The notes under the pieces: generated by a model | Told to the model about the DNA's origin: nothing | Database searches by the model: none | The model's input: only the letters and a program-made list of their open reading frames with translations | Position numbers and translations under genes: made by a program | NCBI GenBank assembly: GCA_948146395.1 | Contig: OX411559.1 | Coordinates: 39,240,679-39,304,678 of the forward strand | Length of the DNA: 64,000 bases | Direction of reading: 5' to 3' | Source of the DNA: Fragum whitleyi | Taxonomy: Eukaryota > Mollusca > Bivalvia > Cardiida > Cardiidae | Shown here: positions 12,101 to 26,691 of the stretch, piece after piece | Layout of the letters: each line of letters begins with the position of its first letter | Position numbering within the stretch: the first letter of the stretch is position 1

Positions 12101-15100
12101 GTGCTCAGGGAACTAATAACTCGTTCTCAAACTTCTATCTACTTGAAATGCTCATATAATAAAAGTTTTTTGTATTGAATGGAAAAAGTCCAAATTTTAG
12201 AATTATTAGATTATTGACTGGTTGCCATGGTAACCTTGGTCGTCTTAGAGGACTTCTTTTTCATTTTTGTAACAAATAATGGTTAGAGGGATCAAAAGCT
12301 CAAATTTCGTGGAAAATTGAGTTTGGGCCGTTTTTGGTGGTTAGTGAACCTTGTCCTTTCACTGGACTGATCCTTGACTGACCCTTTATCAGTCTACCAA
12401 AAATTATTGTCATTGGATAAAAAATATGTATTTTATGGGCGGTGGTCATTTCTGAATATGTTATATAGTGGAAACTTTGAAAATCATTTTCTCAGAATGT
12501 AATTGATGGATATCAATCAAACTTCATTTTTATGATCCTTGGGTGACCCATAATCATGCAGCCAAAAGTTGTTGTCATTGGATGAAAAATATGTCTTTTA
12601 TGGGCAGAGGTCATTTCTCTATAATGTTATATAGTGGAAACTTTGAAAATCATTTTCAACATCAGTAGAACCCAAAATATCAAAAAATCTAGTCAGAACT
12701 TTGATTTGCTATTACAAGAATTTCAAGCCTGTGGAGTGACACAAGCCATTCACGGCTTTCTAGTTTAACATCAACTTCAGAGAAGACATGAAGACTGTTT
12801 TAAAACAGTCTTCAATTCATCTCTAGATTTGATTACCAGAGGGTCCTTAGGACTCTCATTAGAAAGTTTTGAGAGTTCGGCCACTTATTTAAGAGTCTAA
12901 GACATGCAAAACCTACATCCCTTAAAACCCTGGAGTTCAACAGGAATCAATTGTTATTGTGGGACTCCCTTCAGATAACCAGGAGCCGTGGCATGAGCGC
13001 AGTTGGTAGCGCGCTGGTGTCCCAGGGTAACCTGTCCCCTGGGTAACGTGTCCCCCGGGACATGTTACCCTAGAAATTAGCCGGGGTAACCTGTCCCCCC
13101 CCTGGGGTAACCTGTCCCCCCCTACAGATATTGTAAACCAATATTTAGTCACATTTCTTTTACATAGAAATTTTTATTCTATGTGTTACATGTCTCTTTC
13201 TTTGATCTGTATGTGATTTTAATTTGTTTTGCGAACTGTTTCAGTTCAGAAGGATCTTTGTATTTTTCATGATAAGTATTATAATGATTAAACCTGTTTT
13301 TTTTTAAGAAAAAAAACTGTTTAGTGCCAACATGACTATGGACATATCTAAGAATGATCTTGTCTTTGGAAAATTATTCAAAAGCATGATTTTTTTTCTT
13401 TGTTTGTAGGGAGGGGGGGGACACGTTACCCAAGCTGGGGTAACCTGTCCCCGGCGACACGTTACCCAGGCCTGGGTAACCTGTCCCACCCCCAAAAATG
13501 CTGTCAGCAATGTTATATGCAAAATACTCATATGTTTTTCAATTATTTCATAATATTTCAAATTGTTTGGGGGTAAGGTTTCCAAAGCTGTGGTCACTTG
13601 TCTCTGAAACATGTTACCCAGGCCTATTTATCCTATGAAAACACACCAAAAAAGGTTGTTAATGAGGATTTATTCAACAAAACTTGCAAATACATTTTTT
13701 CTATTTGAAAACTGTGTGATAGTCTCATTTTATATCAAAACTGTCTTAGAAATTAGTTATTCACTTATTAGAAAATTTATTGTGAGTGTTTGTGTATGTA
13801 TGGGGGGGGGGGAACATGTTACCCTAAGCTGGGGTAACCTGTCCTCGGGGACATGTTACCCAGGCCTGGATAATCTGTCCCACCTCTTAAAAGGTCGTCA
13901 ACAATGATCTGTGCACAAATTTACCAAAATATTTTCTATTTCTTATTTATTCTAATTGTTTTGGGTACATGTAAGATTTTCCAATCTGTGGTCACTTGTC
14001 TCTGAAAAATGTTACCCCAGCCATGGAAAACATTGCTTACATGTTAATTAGGAATTTTCACATAAGTTTACAATAACAATTTCTTTTCTTTGAAAAAAAT
14101 AATATAGTCTAAATTGTCTCACAACTGTTTTTACTGCAAAAATTATTCACTTATGATAAAAGTTATTCTGACTGTGTGTGTGTATTTTTTTTTGGGGGGG
14201 GGGGGGGGCACATTACCCAAGCTGCGGTAACCTGTCCCCGGGAACACGTTACCCAGGCCTGGGTAACCTGTCCCACCCCCAAAATGCTGTCAGCAATGTT
14301 ATATGCAAAAAACTCATATGATTTTTCAATTCTTTTCATAATATTTCAAATTTTGGGGGGGTAAGGTTTCCAAAGCTGTGGTCACTTGTCTCTGAAACAT
14401 GTTACCCAGGCCTATTAATCCAGTGAAAACACACCAAAAAAAAGGTTGTTAATGAGGATTTATTCAATAAAACTTGCAAATACATTTTTTCTATTTGAAA
14501 ACTGTGTGATAGTCTCATTTTATATCAAAACTGTTTTACAAATTAGTTATTCACTTATTAGAAAATTTATTGTGAGTGTTTGTGTATGTATGGGGGGGGG
14601 GAAACATGTTTCCCTAAGCTGGGGTAACCTGTCCTCGGGGACAGGTTACCCAGGCCTGGGTAACCTGTCCCACCTCTTAAAAGGTTGTCAACAATAATCT
14701 GTGTAGTTATTAACCCATATGTTTTCAATCATTTATTAATATTTCAAATTGTAAAGGCACAAATTTACAAAAATCTTTTCAATTTCTTATTTATTCAAAT
14801 ACTAAAAAAAATTGAAGGGCTAAGATCTTTCGTATAAAAGGAACAACAAAAGTAATATAAACATACATATCCATTGAAGAATCTTCTTGAAAAAGGAACA
14901 CATTTTTAAATATATTTTGACATACATATTCTATGGGGGAATGTTCAAAGTATATCATACCTTACATTCTTAATGAAAAAAGAACAAATGGAAGGTGATA
15001 TCTTTAATGAAAAAAGGCATTTGGAATAGGGGGACAGGTTACCCCGGGGTAACCTGTCCCCCTTTCCAAAATACGAGTTTTAAACAATTTGTCAACTGAC

Positions 15101-18100
15101 ATGTTGTTTTCTTATCAAAACTGCAATACTGACATGATAATTGTGTTTTAAAAAACAATTATTCAATCTTAAAACGGACTCTGCAAAAATTGAAATGATG
15201 CAAAAATAAAAAATATTCAAGTGCTATTAAGATCTTTCTTTAAAAAGGTACAAAAAAGGAAATATAAACATACATATCGGTTGAGGAAATTTTCTAAGAA
15301 TATCTTTCTTAGTAAAAAAGAATGACTGGAAGGTGATATCTTTAATGAAAAAAGTATTTGGAATAGGGGGACAGGTTACCCCAGAGTAACCTGTGCCCAG
15401 GGGACATTTTACCCTGGCTTGGGTAACCTGTCCCCCTTTCAAAAGAAGAAGTATTGGATGAATTTGTCATGTTGCTTTCTTAGGAAAACTGCAATATTAA
15501 CATGATTTGTTAACAAATGCTATTTTTCAATCTAACTATGGACTTGGAAAAATTTAGATATTGCAAAAAAATAAAAAAGTGCAAGCGCTAAGATTTTTCT
15601 TTAAAAAAGCATGAATTTTAAAAAAAAATGAATGAAATATTTTTCAATGAATATCATATGATTAATTTTTAAGAAAATGAATGACTGGAAGCTGAAATCA
15701 AATGAATAAAAGCATTTTGAAGGCATTCAGGTTACCCCAGGGTAAAATTGATTTAGAGTTATACAAACTAATATGAATGAAAAATTAAAATTTTTAATAA
15801 GAAATAATGTTTTCCATGGGGGGGACACGTTACCCCGGGGTAACCTGTCCCCGGGGACATGTTACCCAGGGGGACATGTTACACTGTTACACCGGACTTC
15901 TAATCCAGGGGTCTAAATTCACACGGGTTCGATCCCCGGCCGCGGCACTTATCCTTTCCGACATATGTCTTCCACCAATGGGTAGATAATCGTAAACCTA
16001 TGTGGAATAGCAACTGGAGGCTAGGAAAGGGATGTGGTGGTAGTACTGGTGTGAGAAATACCAGGAATCCATCATTAGGAGCTCCAGTCGTCGCAATATA
16101 ACTGAGAGATTGTTGAAAGCGACGTAAAACCCCAATTCAAATTTAATTCAGATAACCAGGGATCCCTTTCTCCATTGAACAGTTAGAAGTTAAAAGATAG
16201 AAAAAGAAAAAAAAAGGCAACTTATCGTTTCCAACTATTAATTTTGTCTACAACCAATGGGTTGATAATCATGGAACTATGTTGGATGGCAGCTGGTGGC
16301 TCTAAGGAAAGGATGTGATGGTAGTACTCGTGTGAGAAATTCTAAGTATCCATCGTTAGTTGCTCGAGCTGCTGCGATATGAAATAATGTAGACTGGCAT
16401 TCAGTCCAAGAGTTTAGATTTGTTAGTTAACAAGGCACATAACTACTTTAAACCAAAAAACAACCACAAACCTGGCTTAAATCAGGCTTGGTATTTGTAG
16501 ATGCAATCCAGGCAAGCAGTGAAATTATCAACTGAAAGCCAATAAGAAGTCTCCATGTCTTATAGAATGCATCAAACTTTTTATGCCATTCCAGACTCAA
16601 TCCAGCCCACCTAATTCCAATGCTCATTCATGGAATTGAGTGGTCACAGATCACACAATTCTCGATTATGTTCATCTTGGTACCTAGTTGATTTACAAAA
16701 ATCCTGGTGTTCCAATGTTTACGCTATCTGTCTGTCTTTCAGTCTTTCTGTTAGTCTGTCTGTCTACAAAATTTAACTAGAAAACTTAACATTGCCAATT
16801 ACTTCAAGGCTATTCAGGATACAATGCTCATATTTGGTATGATGGTAGATCTTGATTGTGCGCATCTACAGATACCAAGGTCAAGGTCATCTATCAAGGT
16901 CATATCTTGAAAAAAATGCCATTTCGGGGGCTTTCATGTTTCACAAACATATCTTTTTAGCTCACCTGAGCACATCGTGCTCAAGGTGAGCTTTTGTGAT
17001 CATTGAATGTCTGTCATGCAGTGTCCGTCGTCATGCGTCAACAATTTGAGTGTTTACACTCTAGAGGCCACAAATATGGCCCAATCTTCATGAAACTTGG
17101 AATGTTGGCCAGGTCACAAGGATGAATCCTATTGAAAATGGAAAGGATCCATGCCATATCATAGGAAAAGGGGCCTAAAAGACAATTTTCTTGTTTACAC
17201 TCTAGAGGCCACAAATATGGCCCAATCTTCATGAAACTTGGTCAGAATGATGGCCAGGTCACAAGGATGAACCCTTTTGAAAATGGAAAGGATCCATGCC
17301 ATATCACTCGAAAAGGGCCTTAATGACAATTTTCTTGTTAACACTCTAGAGGCCACAAATATGGCCCAATTTTCATGAAACTTGGTCAGAATGTTGGCCA
17401 GGTCACAAGGATGAACCCTATTGAAATTGGGAAGGAATCATGCCTTATCACAGAAAAAAGGGGCTTTAATGACAATTTTCTTGTTAACACTCTAGAGGCC
17501 ACAAATATGGACCGATTTTCATGAAACTTGGTCAGAATGTTGGCTAGGTCACAAGGATGAACCCTATTGAAATTGGGAAGGAATCATGCCTTATCACAGA
17601 AAAAAATGGGCTTTAATGACAATTTTCTTGCTAACACTCTAGAGGCCAGAAATATGGCCCAATCTTCATGAAACTTGGTCAGAATGTTGGCCAGGTCACA
17701 AAGATGAACCCTATTGAAATTGGGAAGGATCCATGCAATATCACAGGAAAAGGGGCCTAAATGACAATTTTCTTGTTTATACTCTAGAGGGTACAAATGT
17801 GGTCCAATCTTCCTGAAACTTGGTCAGAATGTTTGCCAAGTCACACGGATGAAACCTTTAGAAAATGGGAAGGATTCATGCCATATCAAGGGAACAGGGG
17901 TCTTAATGACAATTTTCTTGTTTATGCTCTAGAAGCCACAAATATGGCCAAATCTTCATGAAACCTTGTCAGATTGTTGGCCAAGTCACAAGGGTGAACC
18001 CTATTGAAAATGGGAAGGATCCATGCCATATCACTCGAAAAGGGGACATTATGACAATTTTCTTGTTTACACTCTAGAGGCCATATAAAGCCCAATCTTT

Positions 18101-21100
18101 ATGAAACTTGGTCTGAATGTTGGTCCGGTCTCAAGGATTAACCCTATCGAAAATGGGAAAGATCCATGCCAGATCACAGGAGAAGGGTCTTAATGATAAT
18201 TTTCTTGTTATAACTCTAAAAGCCACAATTTTGGCCCAAACTTCATGAAACAAATGATTTTTGTGTAAAAATTATCTCCTTTATGACATCTGCCTATTTA
18301 ATTGGTGTGATCTCCAAGGGGTCAAAGAGGTTCAGGTGAGCGATGTAGGACCATCTTGGTTCTCTTGTTTGAATATCAGTTAAATATCCTCTATCTTTTT
18401 TGCAGGAGATTATGATGAAGTTACAGGAGAACAGCTGCCTTTCAAGAGGCTTGGCTTTAACTCACTGGAAGATTTTATTTTGTCGATTCCTGATGTTGTT
18501 CGAGTGGATAGGTAAACTTAGGCTTATATATCTTTGCCTTTAGAAGGACTGGATTTTAATTGTTTGAAGATTTCAATTTGTCATTTTCCAGGGTTTGACA
18601 CTAAGGGGAGTCCAGGAGTCTGAGACTCCTTTTTAGCTCACCTGAGCACAAAGTGCTCAAGTGAGCAATTGTGATCACCTTTTGTCTGGCGGCCGTCCGT
18701 CGTCAGTCGTCCGTCTTCAGTCGTCTGCATCCGTCAACAATTTCTTTAAACGACATCTCCTCCTACACTACAGGTCCAATTTACACCAAATTTTACAGAA
18801 ATGTTCCCTAGGTGGTCCCCTTCCAAATTTGCTAGAAAGAATTGAAATCGAAGAAAAACTCTGGTTGCTATGGCAACCAAATTTGAAAATTTAAGAAAAT
18901 CTTAAAAATTCTTCTTCTTTAGAACAAGCAGTCCTACAGCCTTGAAATTTGGCATGGATGATCAGCTCATAGACCTGAATAAAAATAGCTAAATCATATC
19001 TGTTGGGTCACCAGGTGCGGAGCACTTCGGGGAGGGGGGAGTTCTTAGGGTTAATTTTGTAATCTTTAACCTTCTTCTTCTTCTGAATAAGAAGCCCTAC
19101 AGCCTTCTAATTTGGCAAATTTGGAGGATCAGCTCATAGACCTTAAAAAAAATAGCTAATATCATATCTGTTGGGCTGCTAGGTGCGGAGCACCGGGGGG
19201 GAGGGGGTAGTACTTTTGTGAAAATTTTGTAATCTTTAACCTTCTTCTTCTTCTGAACCAGGAGCTAGGCGAATTTGAATATTGGCATGGATGATCAGCA
19301 TATGGACCTTTATAAAAATAGCTAAAATCATGACTGTAGATTCACCAGGTGCGGAGAAGGTAGTACTTTTGTGAAAATTTTGTAATCTTTAACCTTCTTC
19401 TTCTTCTGAACCACAAGCCCTACAGACTTGAAAATTGGCATGGAGGATCAGCTCATAGACCTTAATAAAAAAAGCTAAAATCATGACTGTAATGCCACCA
19501 TGTGTGGAGCACCAGGGGGGAGGGGGTAGTACATTTGTGAAAATTTTGTAACTTTAACCATCTTCTAATGAACCAGGAGCCCTACAGACTTCAATATTGG
19601 CATGGATGATAAGCATATGGATCTAAATTAAAATAGCTAAAATTATGAATGTAGGGCCACCAGATGCAGAGCATTAGGGGGGAGGGGGTAGTACTTTGGA
19701 TCAATTTTGAAATCTTTAACCTTATTCTTCTCCTGGATCAGGAATCCAACAGACTTGAAAATTGTCATGGGTGATCAATATATTGACATTAATAAAAATA
19801 GCTAAAATCATGACTGTAGGGTCACCAGGTGCTGAGTATCTTGGGGAGGGGGTAGTACTTTGGATCATTTTTGAAATCTTTAAACTTCTTCTAATGAACC
19901 AGGAGTCCTACAGACTTGAAAATTGGTATGGATGATCAGCATATAGACATTAATTGAATTAGCTAAATCATGACTGTAGATTCACCAGGTGCAGAGCATC
20001 TTGGTGGGTGCTTTGTTGAGAATTTTGAATCCCTACAGCCTTTATATTTGACATGGATTGATCAACTCATTAAAGAAAACTTTAAAAGTCTCAGACTCAG
20101 CCTGTATATCTGGCATAGATCACAGACCTTTTATGTAAAAAGCTTAAATAAATAATGACCAGGGGAGGAGCAGAGGGGGGAAGGATTATTTCAAATGTTA
20201 TCTGATTGAATAAGTGAAAATCTCTTTTTCTGTGGTTGCATGGACATACCTAGGTAATGAAGCTTTTTTCTCAGGTGAGCGACCCAGGGCCAATGGCCCT
20301 GTTGGGACTCTTTTATTTTGTAAGTAAGGAGTCCCATGTACTCCCTGTTTAATACAAGAATAATTCAACAAACATTATTATTAATCAATACTTCAGACAG
20401 TTTCTTTTTAAATCCTCATCAAAACTGTACATATTTTTTCACTGTTTAAAGTGTTTAAGGTAAAATTTGCTTGCATTTTAGTCATATTTTCAAAGGAAAC
20501 AATCTGCTTTGAAGGAGAAACTTGTGGAATTTTCCACAAAGTTCTGCTTATTATGAAATTCAGACTCCTTACTCTGAGCTTGGACTTCTTAATTTCATAG
20601 CTTGGGAGTCCAATGGACTCCTTACCCATAGAAGTTAGCGTCAAACCCTGAATTTTCAGTTTCCATTCACTATGACACATAACATTTCCTATCAAAAAGA
20701 CTGTGATTGATCAGGGGTGTGGAAATACCGATTTTCTCCACTTGTCCACAGACAAGTAATAATTGATTTCCTACTTGTGGAGGATCAAAATGAGCTTGTC
20801 CTAAAAAAATGATAAAGAAATATTAAGAAAACATTAATTTTAATGAAGAAAATGCTCTAAACTAGCATTTTCTTCATTAAAAAGAATGTTTTCTACCCTT
20901 TGATAGAATCATAAAGATTACTATTCTTTTAGATCTATTTTGTACCATTCCAATTCCCTTCTATTTACTTGTCCATGGACTAGTGGTTTAGATAAATGCA
21001 CTTGCCCGTAAGTTTAAAATCCCATGTCCGACAAGTCGGGCATGGGAATTCCACACCCCTGGTTTGTTTTTGGTTGCTGGTACTGCACAAATCTGGAGTC

Positions 21101-24100
21101 CTTGCATAAAAATTGACATAGAATATCATACCAGAAAAAAAACATGAAAAGCTTTTAATTACAAGCATTTCTATACATTTCTATGGCTTTGGTGCAATTA
21201 CGTTAATAATGAATAGATCTATCATTAATCAATCACTTTCTCTTTCTCAAATAAGGAAAGATCATCATTTTAGTCCTTACTGTATCATTCAACCAACCAA
21301 TAGATTATACTATTAATCACAAAATAGCAGTAGATCAACCAATCAATACTGTCATTTCTGCTGAAAGTGTTCAAAATTAAATCAAACAGTTAAATGATCA
21401 ATTACAATTAATCATTTGATTAATCAGTAGATAAACCTGTCATTTTCTCAAAGTTAGTCCAGATTTTAATCATTTAATCAAATTATTGATCATTCAATCA
21501 CTTTGATTTAATCAATCATCTAATTAATCAATGTCCTATTTATTCCACAGAAGAGGTCCAGAATACATTTTCCATGCAGTGGCAGATGAGAGCACAGCCC
21601 ATATTAAAGCGCTGGTCAGTAAACAGAGGGCAAAAAGAAAACTAAAGGTGGGTGCAATCAGGGTTTTCCCTCTATGTTCAAAACTGGGGGTCATTTTGCC
21701 ACATTATGCCCCCCTTTAAACTAGAAAAAGACTGTTTCTATGACAATTTTGGGGGTCATTTTAAAAAAAGGTAGGTCCAAATTCAAAGAAAGAGGGGGTC
21801 AAGGAAAACCCTGTGTAATCTTTTTACTGACAAACATAATCTTGAGACTACAGCTTAAAAAGCTGTATACATGGCCTCCAGTATAAGTGTTTGACAAGGA
21901 CAAGACTGGCAAAATATACTTAAGTGAATTTGATCTGAGTCTGATTTGTGGAAAAATGCTTAGATCTCAATAACCTACACATTTGATCACTTGAAAAATA
22001 TGAATTACTTTCTCTACTGTTCACAAATTATTCATATGAAAGTACTTGCAAAGCCAACCAGGAATGATCAGATTTTAATCAATCAAAATGACAGGGTGGA
22101 TAATTGTAATAGGATTGGAACATGGCTGGTGATTCAGTGGTATAGCTGGCAAGAGCAATATTAGGAATCCATAGTTAATTGCACCAGTTGCTGAAAATGA
22201 CTGAAATATTTGTATTTCCCCCCAAATCAGAAAGATTGGAGGCATATTGTTTGACGGGTGTCTGTTTGTCTGTCTGTCTGACTGCAGAAATTTAATCTGC
22301 AACTTAACATAATAGGGATGAGTGTCTTTTTCACTGCGTTTATTGGGGTATAAAGTGCAATCGCCTTAGCACATGGCAAATAACGCCCGTAGGGCGTTAT
22401 GATTAAGCCATGTGCTAAGGCAATTGCACTTTATACCCCAATAAACCAAGTGAAAAAGACACTCGTCCCTTATAATTGCAATCATCTAGATCAAAGATAC
22501 TATTAAAATACTCAGCAAAACATTAAAGCTTCAAGTCTACTTTCTGTGCGTATAAATTACACATTCTATTTTTAGATTGTGTATTGTTTATCTCGCTATC
22601 AAAGTGAAATGTCGTATAGTTAAACAAATGATACACAAATAAAAGACAACATTAAAATTCGTAGAGGTACTTATGACAAAAAAGCCTGTTTCTGCCAAGC
22701 TAGTCTGTATTTTTAAACGAAAACGGCGTGGTCGGTCTTAGTTGAGGGGGTTGCTTGATGGTCTTCGTCGACTCGCTGTTTTCTAAGTTAAGGTCGGCTC
22801 AGAATCAGAACAGCATGCTTGTAATCGTAAATTCTTTCGAAAATATATTAATTTATAATAGATTGAATAGCAATGTTGCGTTGATGATCGGGAACTAGGT
22901 TAATTTGAGTTTCTACAACACATGACTTGCAGGTCGAATTTCGGGGGTTTTCTGAAAGACCTATTGCATTTTATACAGAAATAAAGTGCAATGGATTTCC
23001 CCACGTGATGTGATTTAAACCAATCAGAATTCTTTATTTTATTGGATTGCAATTATTTTCCTTTAACTTCAAAACTATTCTATTGACAATGCTTATATTT
23101 GGCATGAAGGTTCCCCTCAAGAAAACACATCATTTAATCTCAAGGTGAAGGTCATCAGTCAAGACCAATTATCAAGGTCATACTTATAAAAAAGAAAAGC
23201 TGTTACAGGTGCATTCATGTTTCACACACACACATCTTGTTGATATCAGCATTAAACCCCATTCAAACAAAAACTGTCTTGGACATGCTTATTTCCTACC
23301 ATTACATCTCACAGAGACCTGTGAGAAGACCTGGAGGAGGCGGATCTTTTGGATTTAATTCCCGCCCACGAGGACCACCCACAGGACCACCCAAGCCACG
23401 TCCATCAGTGCCAAGGAGCAAGCCTGGCATGCCCAGTTTTATACCTCAGGAATACAGAAAGTAAGTGATTTAAAGGTTACGTTGATTGCTCATTGTAAAA
23501 CAGTTATAACTGCCTATTTGTTTATAGGCAGTTACAACTGTTTCACACTGAGCCATCAAATTATGTGGTCAGTCAGGTGAAAGGAATGTTCTTAGTAGTG
23601 CATAAAGTGTCGACCCTAGTTAGATAGCGTGGTTAACGCAGACTAAAGAGGGTCATAACTTTTCTCTTTTGACCTATTTTTGGAATCTAGAATGATCAAT
23701 CTACCTTCCTTTATAAGATTTTTAGCTTGGCTGTTATTGGAGACATCTCAAGGTATTGTCATCACCTTAGTATGGTTCGTTTTGTTGTTGGCATTGGTGA
23801 AACAAACTTTTACCTATTTCTGTGCTTGTTAAGACCTATCCAGACTATGAAGAGTGATTACTGAAAGCTTTCTTGGAAGAGTTATGCCCCTTTTTGCTTG
23901 ATATGTTCCCAAACGGTGGCACTCATCCTGTCCCACTATTTGTGTCCCACCAATGGGTTGATATTCGTAGACCTATGTGGGATAGTAGCTGGAGGCTAGG
24001 AAAGGATAAAATGATAGTACTGGTGTGGGTGAGAAATACCAGAAATCCATTTATTGGTGTTCAAGCCACCACAATATAACTGAAAGATTGTTGAAAGAAG

Positions 24101-26647
24101 TGTAAAACCCGAATATTACAAATAAATACTCTTTCTACCAATGGAAATGGGAATGGGATCCCTAATTATCCAGAGGCATCCTCAGGGGTACATCTAGGGA
24201 TTCTTGTGGGACCATATTTAACCCTTTGCTGTTTAATCCCTGATTTTTACTTGCCTGTGATTTTATGGTTGAGAAAACATTGTGAAAAAGAAGAAATTGC
24301 TTCTGACAAGCAATTTCTTCTTTTTCCACACTTTTTTCTACCCTACCGAATGGTTATTTTTCAAATCAAATCCACTTTAAATTTTCGTCTGCAAAACCTT
24401 TGAATTTGGACAGGTCCAAAATTTTGTAAAACAGGAAAGGGTTAAGTTGAAAATTAGTATGTGTTAACCACTAATGATTGTGAATCAGGCTAGTTTCAAT
24501 TAATCAGTGAAATGCTATTGTTAGGGTTAAAACTATGAACAGAGATTGACACTAACACCAGTCCCTGGAGCTGTGGAATTTAGGGACGACTGGTAGATGT
24601 TTCTCTGCTGCAGATCCTTTAGGCCTGTAGTTAATGGCAGTACTTAGTATTTCAAATCTGTCCAGTTTTGATGAGTGATTGTCCTTCTGATACACAAATT
24701 TGCATTCCCAAATGGAACACATTGTAGAAAAAGAAGAAAGTGCTTGTGAAAACCAAACATGTACTGAGCGACCATTCTTTGTAACTATAACTTCGCCTTG
24801 TAAGTGGTGGACGATTAATACACGGTTTCTATAAGTCCACATATCTATCTTTAATTTTGTTCCAGCCGCCACCATAGCGCAGTTGGTTAGGCATAAGACT
24901 TCCAATCTGGAAGTCGTGGGTTCGATCCCCGGTGGCGGCAAATATCCTTTCCGACGTTTGTCTCTCACCAATGGGTAGATAATCGTAAACCTATGTTGAG
25001 ATAGCAGTTGGAGGCTAGGAAAGGATGTAATGGTAGTACAGGTGAGAGAAATACCAGGAATCCATTATTAGGTGCTCCGGCCGCCGCGATATAACTGAAA
25101 TAATGTTGAAAGCGGCATTAAACTCTGTCCAATCAATTCAATTTAATTTTGTTCCAGGCCGGTACCCCATATGACGGTTCAGATAGGGACCTCTAGTAAG
25201 GGAACCAGAACAGTGCATGTTGGGAGAACTGAGTTACTAAATAAAGCCATGTCTGATGTAACTCAACAGCAAGCAGAGGTGAGTTTTTAACATAGCTGGT
25301 TTTGAGAAAAAGAGTCAAGTAAATGACATCACCCTGTCATTGTCAGTGTAGTTATTAGAGCACAGAGGAGTAGAAATTTTGTACTGGAGATCTCATTACC
25401 CATGGGTACTAGGGTACCCATTGATAACTGTGCATATATCATTTGAGTCTGTGTGTTAGATTTCCAACAATTTCAAAAATGTACAAAGCAAAGACTATGA
25501 CCAGTCTGTGCATCTGCACAGTCTGTCCAGAGTCTCCACTATGCGTTTGGTAGACAGATAAGGTTTCCGAGTGTCAGTAGACCATCAGATAACTTTATAT
25601 TTACAGTATGTAGCTTTCTAATCCTCTCAATGTTTGCATCTCACAAAAATTTCAAATTGTTGGAAATGTAACACACAGACTCATTTTTCAATTAAATACA
25701 AAAGCTGATCCAGAAATTCTGTAAAAGAGGATTCCAAGATACAAATTCCGACATTGCTTTCTCTAATAAATAGCCAGGACTCTCTAAACTTTTTGATGTA
25801 AGTCTAGATCTGTAGGACCATCTGGAAATCAACTTCAGAAAAGAATTAAAGACCATTTTAACAGTCTTCTATTCTTTTCTGAGGTTGATCCCCAAAGGTG
25901 TATAGTGCTTATACAATATAGTAGGGTAATAGGTAACACTTTGTAAAGGCAGATGTCTGCTTTGAAAAGCATCAGATGGTTAAGAGGCTGTGACTATTAC
26001 CCTTTTCATACTGAAATGCCCTTGTATTCACGAGGTCAAGGGTTTGATCCTCAAAGGCGGCACTTATCCTTTTCGACTTTTTGTCTCGCACCAATGGATC
26101 AATAATCAAAGACCTATGTGGGATAGCAGCTGGAGGCTAGGAAGGATGTAATGGTAGTACTACTGTAAGAAATACCAGGATCTATTGTTAGGTGCTCCAG
26201 CCACCCAGATATAACTGAAAGATTATTAAATGCGGCAAAAAAACCCCATTCAAACAAACAAATGTCCTTGTATTGCTCATTGTTAAAGTGGTTAGCATGC
26301 TCAACTAGTAATTTGATGGTTGTGTGTTTTAGCCAGACTAGATGCAGGAAATGTATTTTGGCAGGAAACTTCATAGACAAAGCCCAAGTCAAGTCAGCTA
26401 TAAAAGTGGAAAGCAGTAATTAGAATCAATTGCCTCTGTCTCAGTTGACATGATTACTATGGGATGAGAGTCTTTAGACCCTTTATTGTGTTATCTTTGA
26501 AAACAATTTTGAATGCACAGCTATTTATTAAGCTTATGCAAAAAGTTTTCACTCAAGAAATATGCCTTATTATTGAGAAATTCTTCTTTTTTATGCCCCC
26601 GTATCGAAAGATCGGGGGCATATTGTTTTACCGTTGTCCATCTGTCC

Positions 26648-26691
<44 letters not shown>

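Noticed and set aside
13304..14697. Several frames of 60-100 codons with GHVTQA motifs
   Set aside because: They are readings of the GGTAACCTGTCCC blocks in the 2.9-kb element, repeated with its 790-bp duplication.
24866..24940. Functional tRNA gene
   Set aside because: The head is followed by a SINE body and tail within one target duplication, so it is a retroposon head; the same applies to 8862-9145, 12985, 29027, 36690 and 48168.
24552..24971. 139-codon minus-strand reading frame
   Set aside because: Its part PPPGIEPTTSRLEVLCLTNC is the antisense reading of the SINE's tRNA-like head, and the rest is intron; no domain or splice context.
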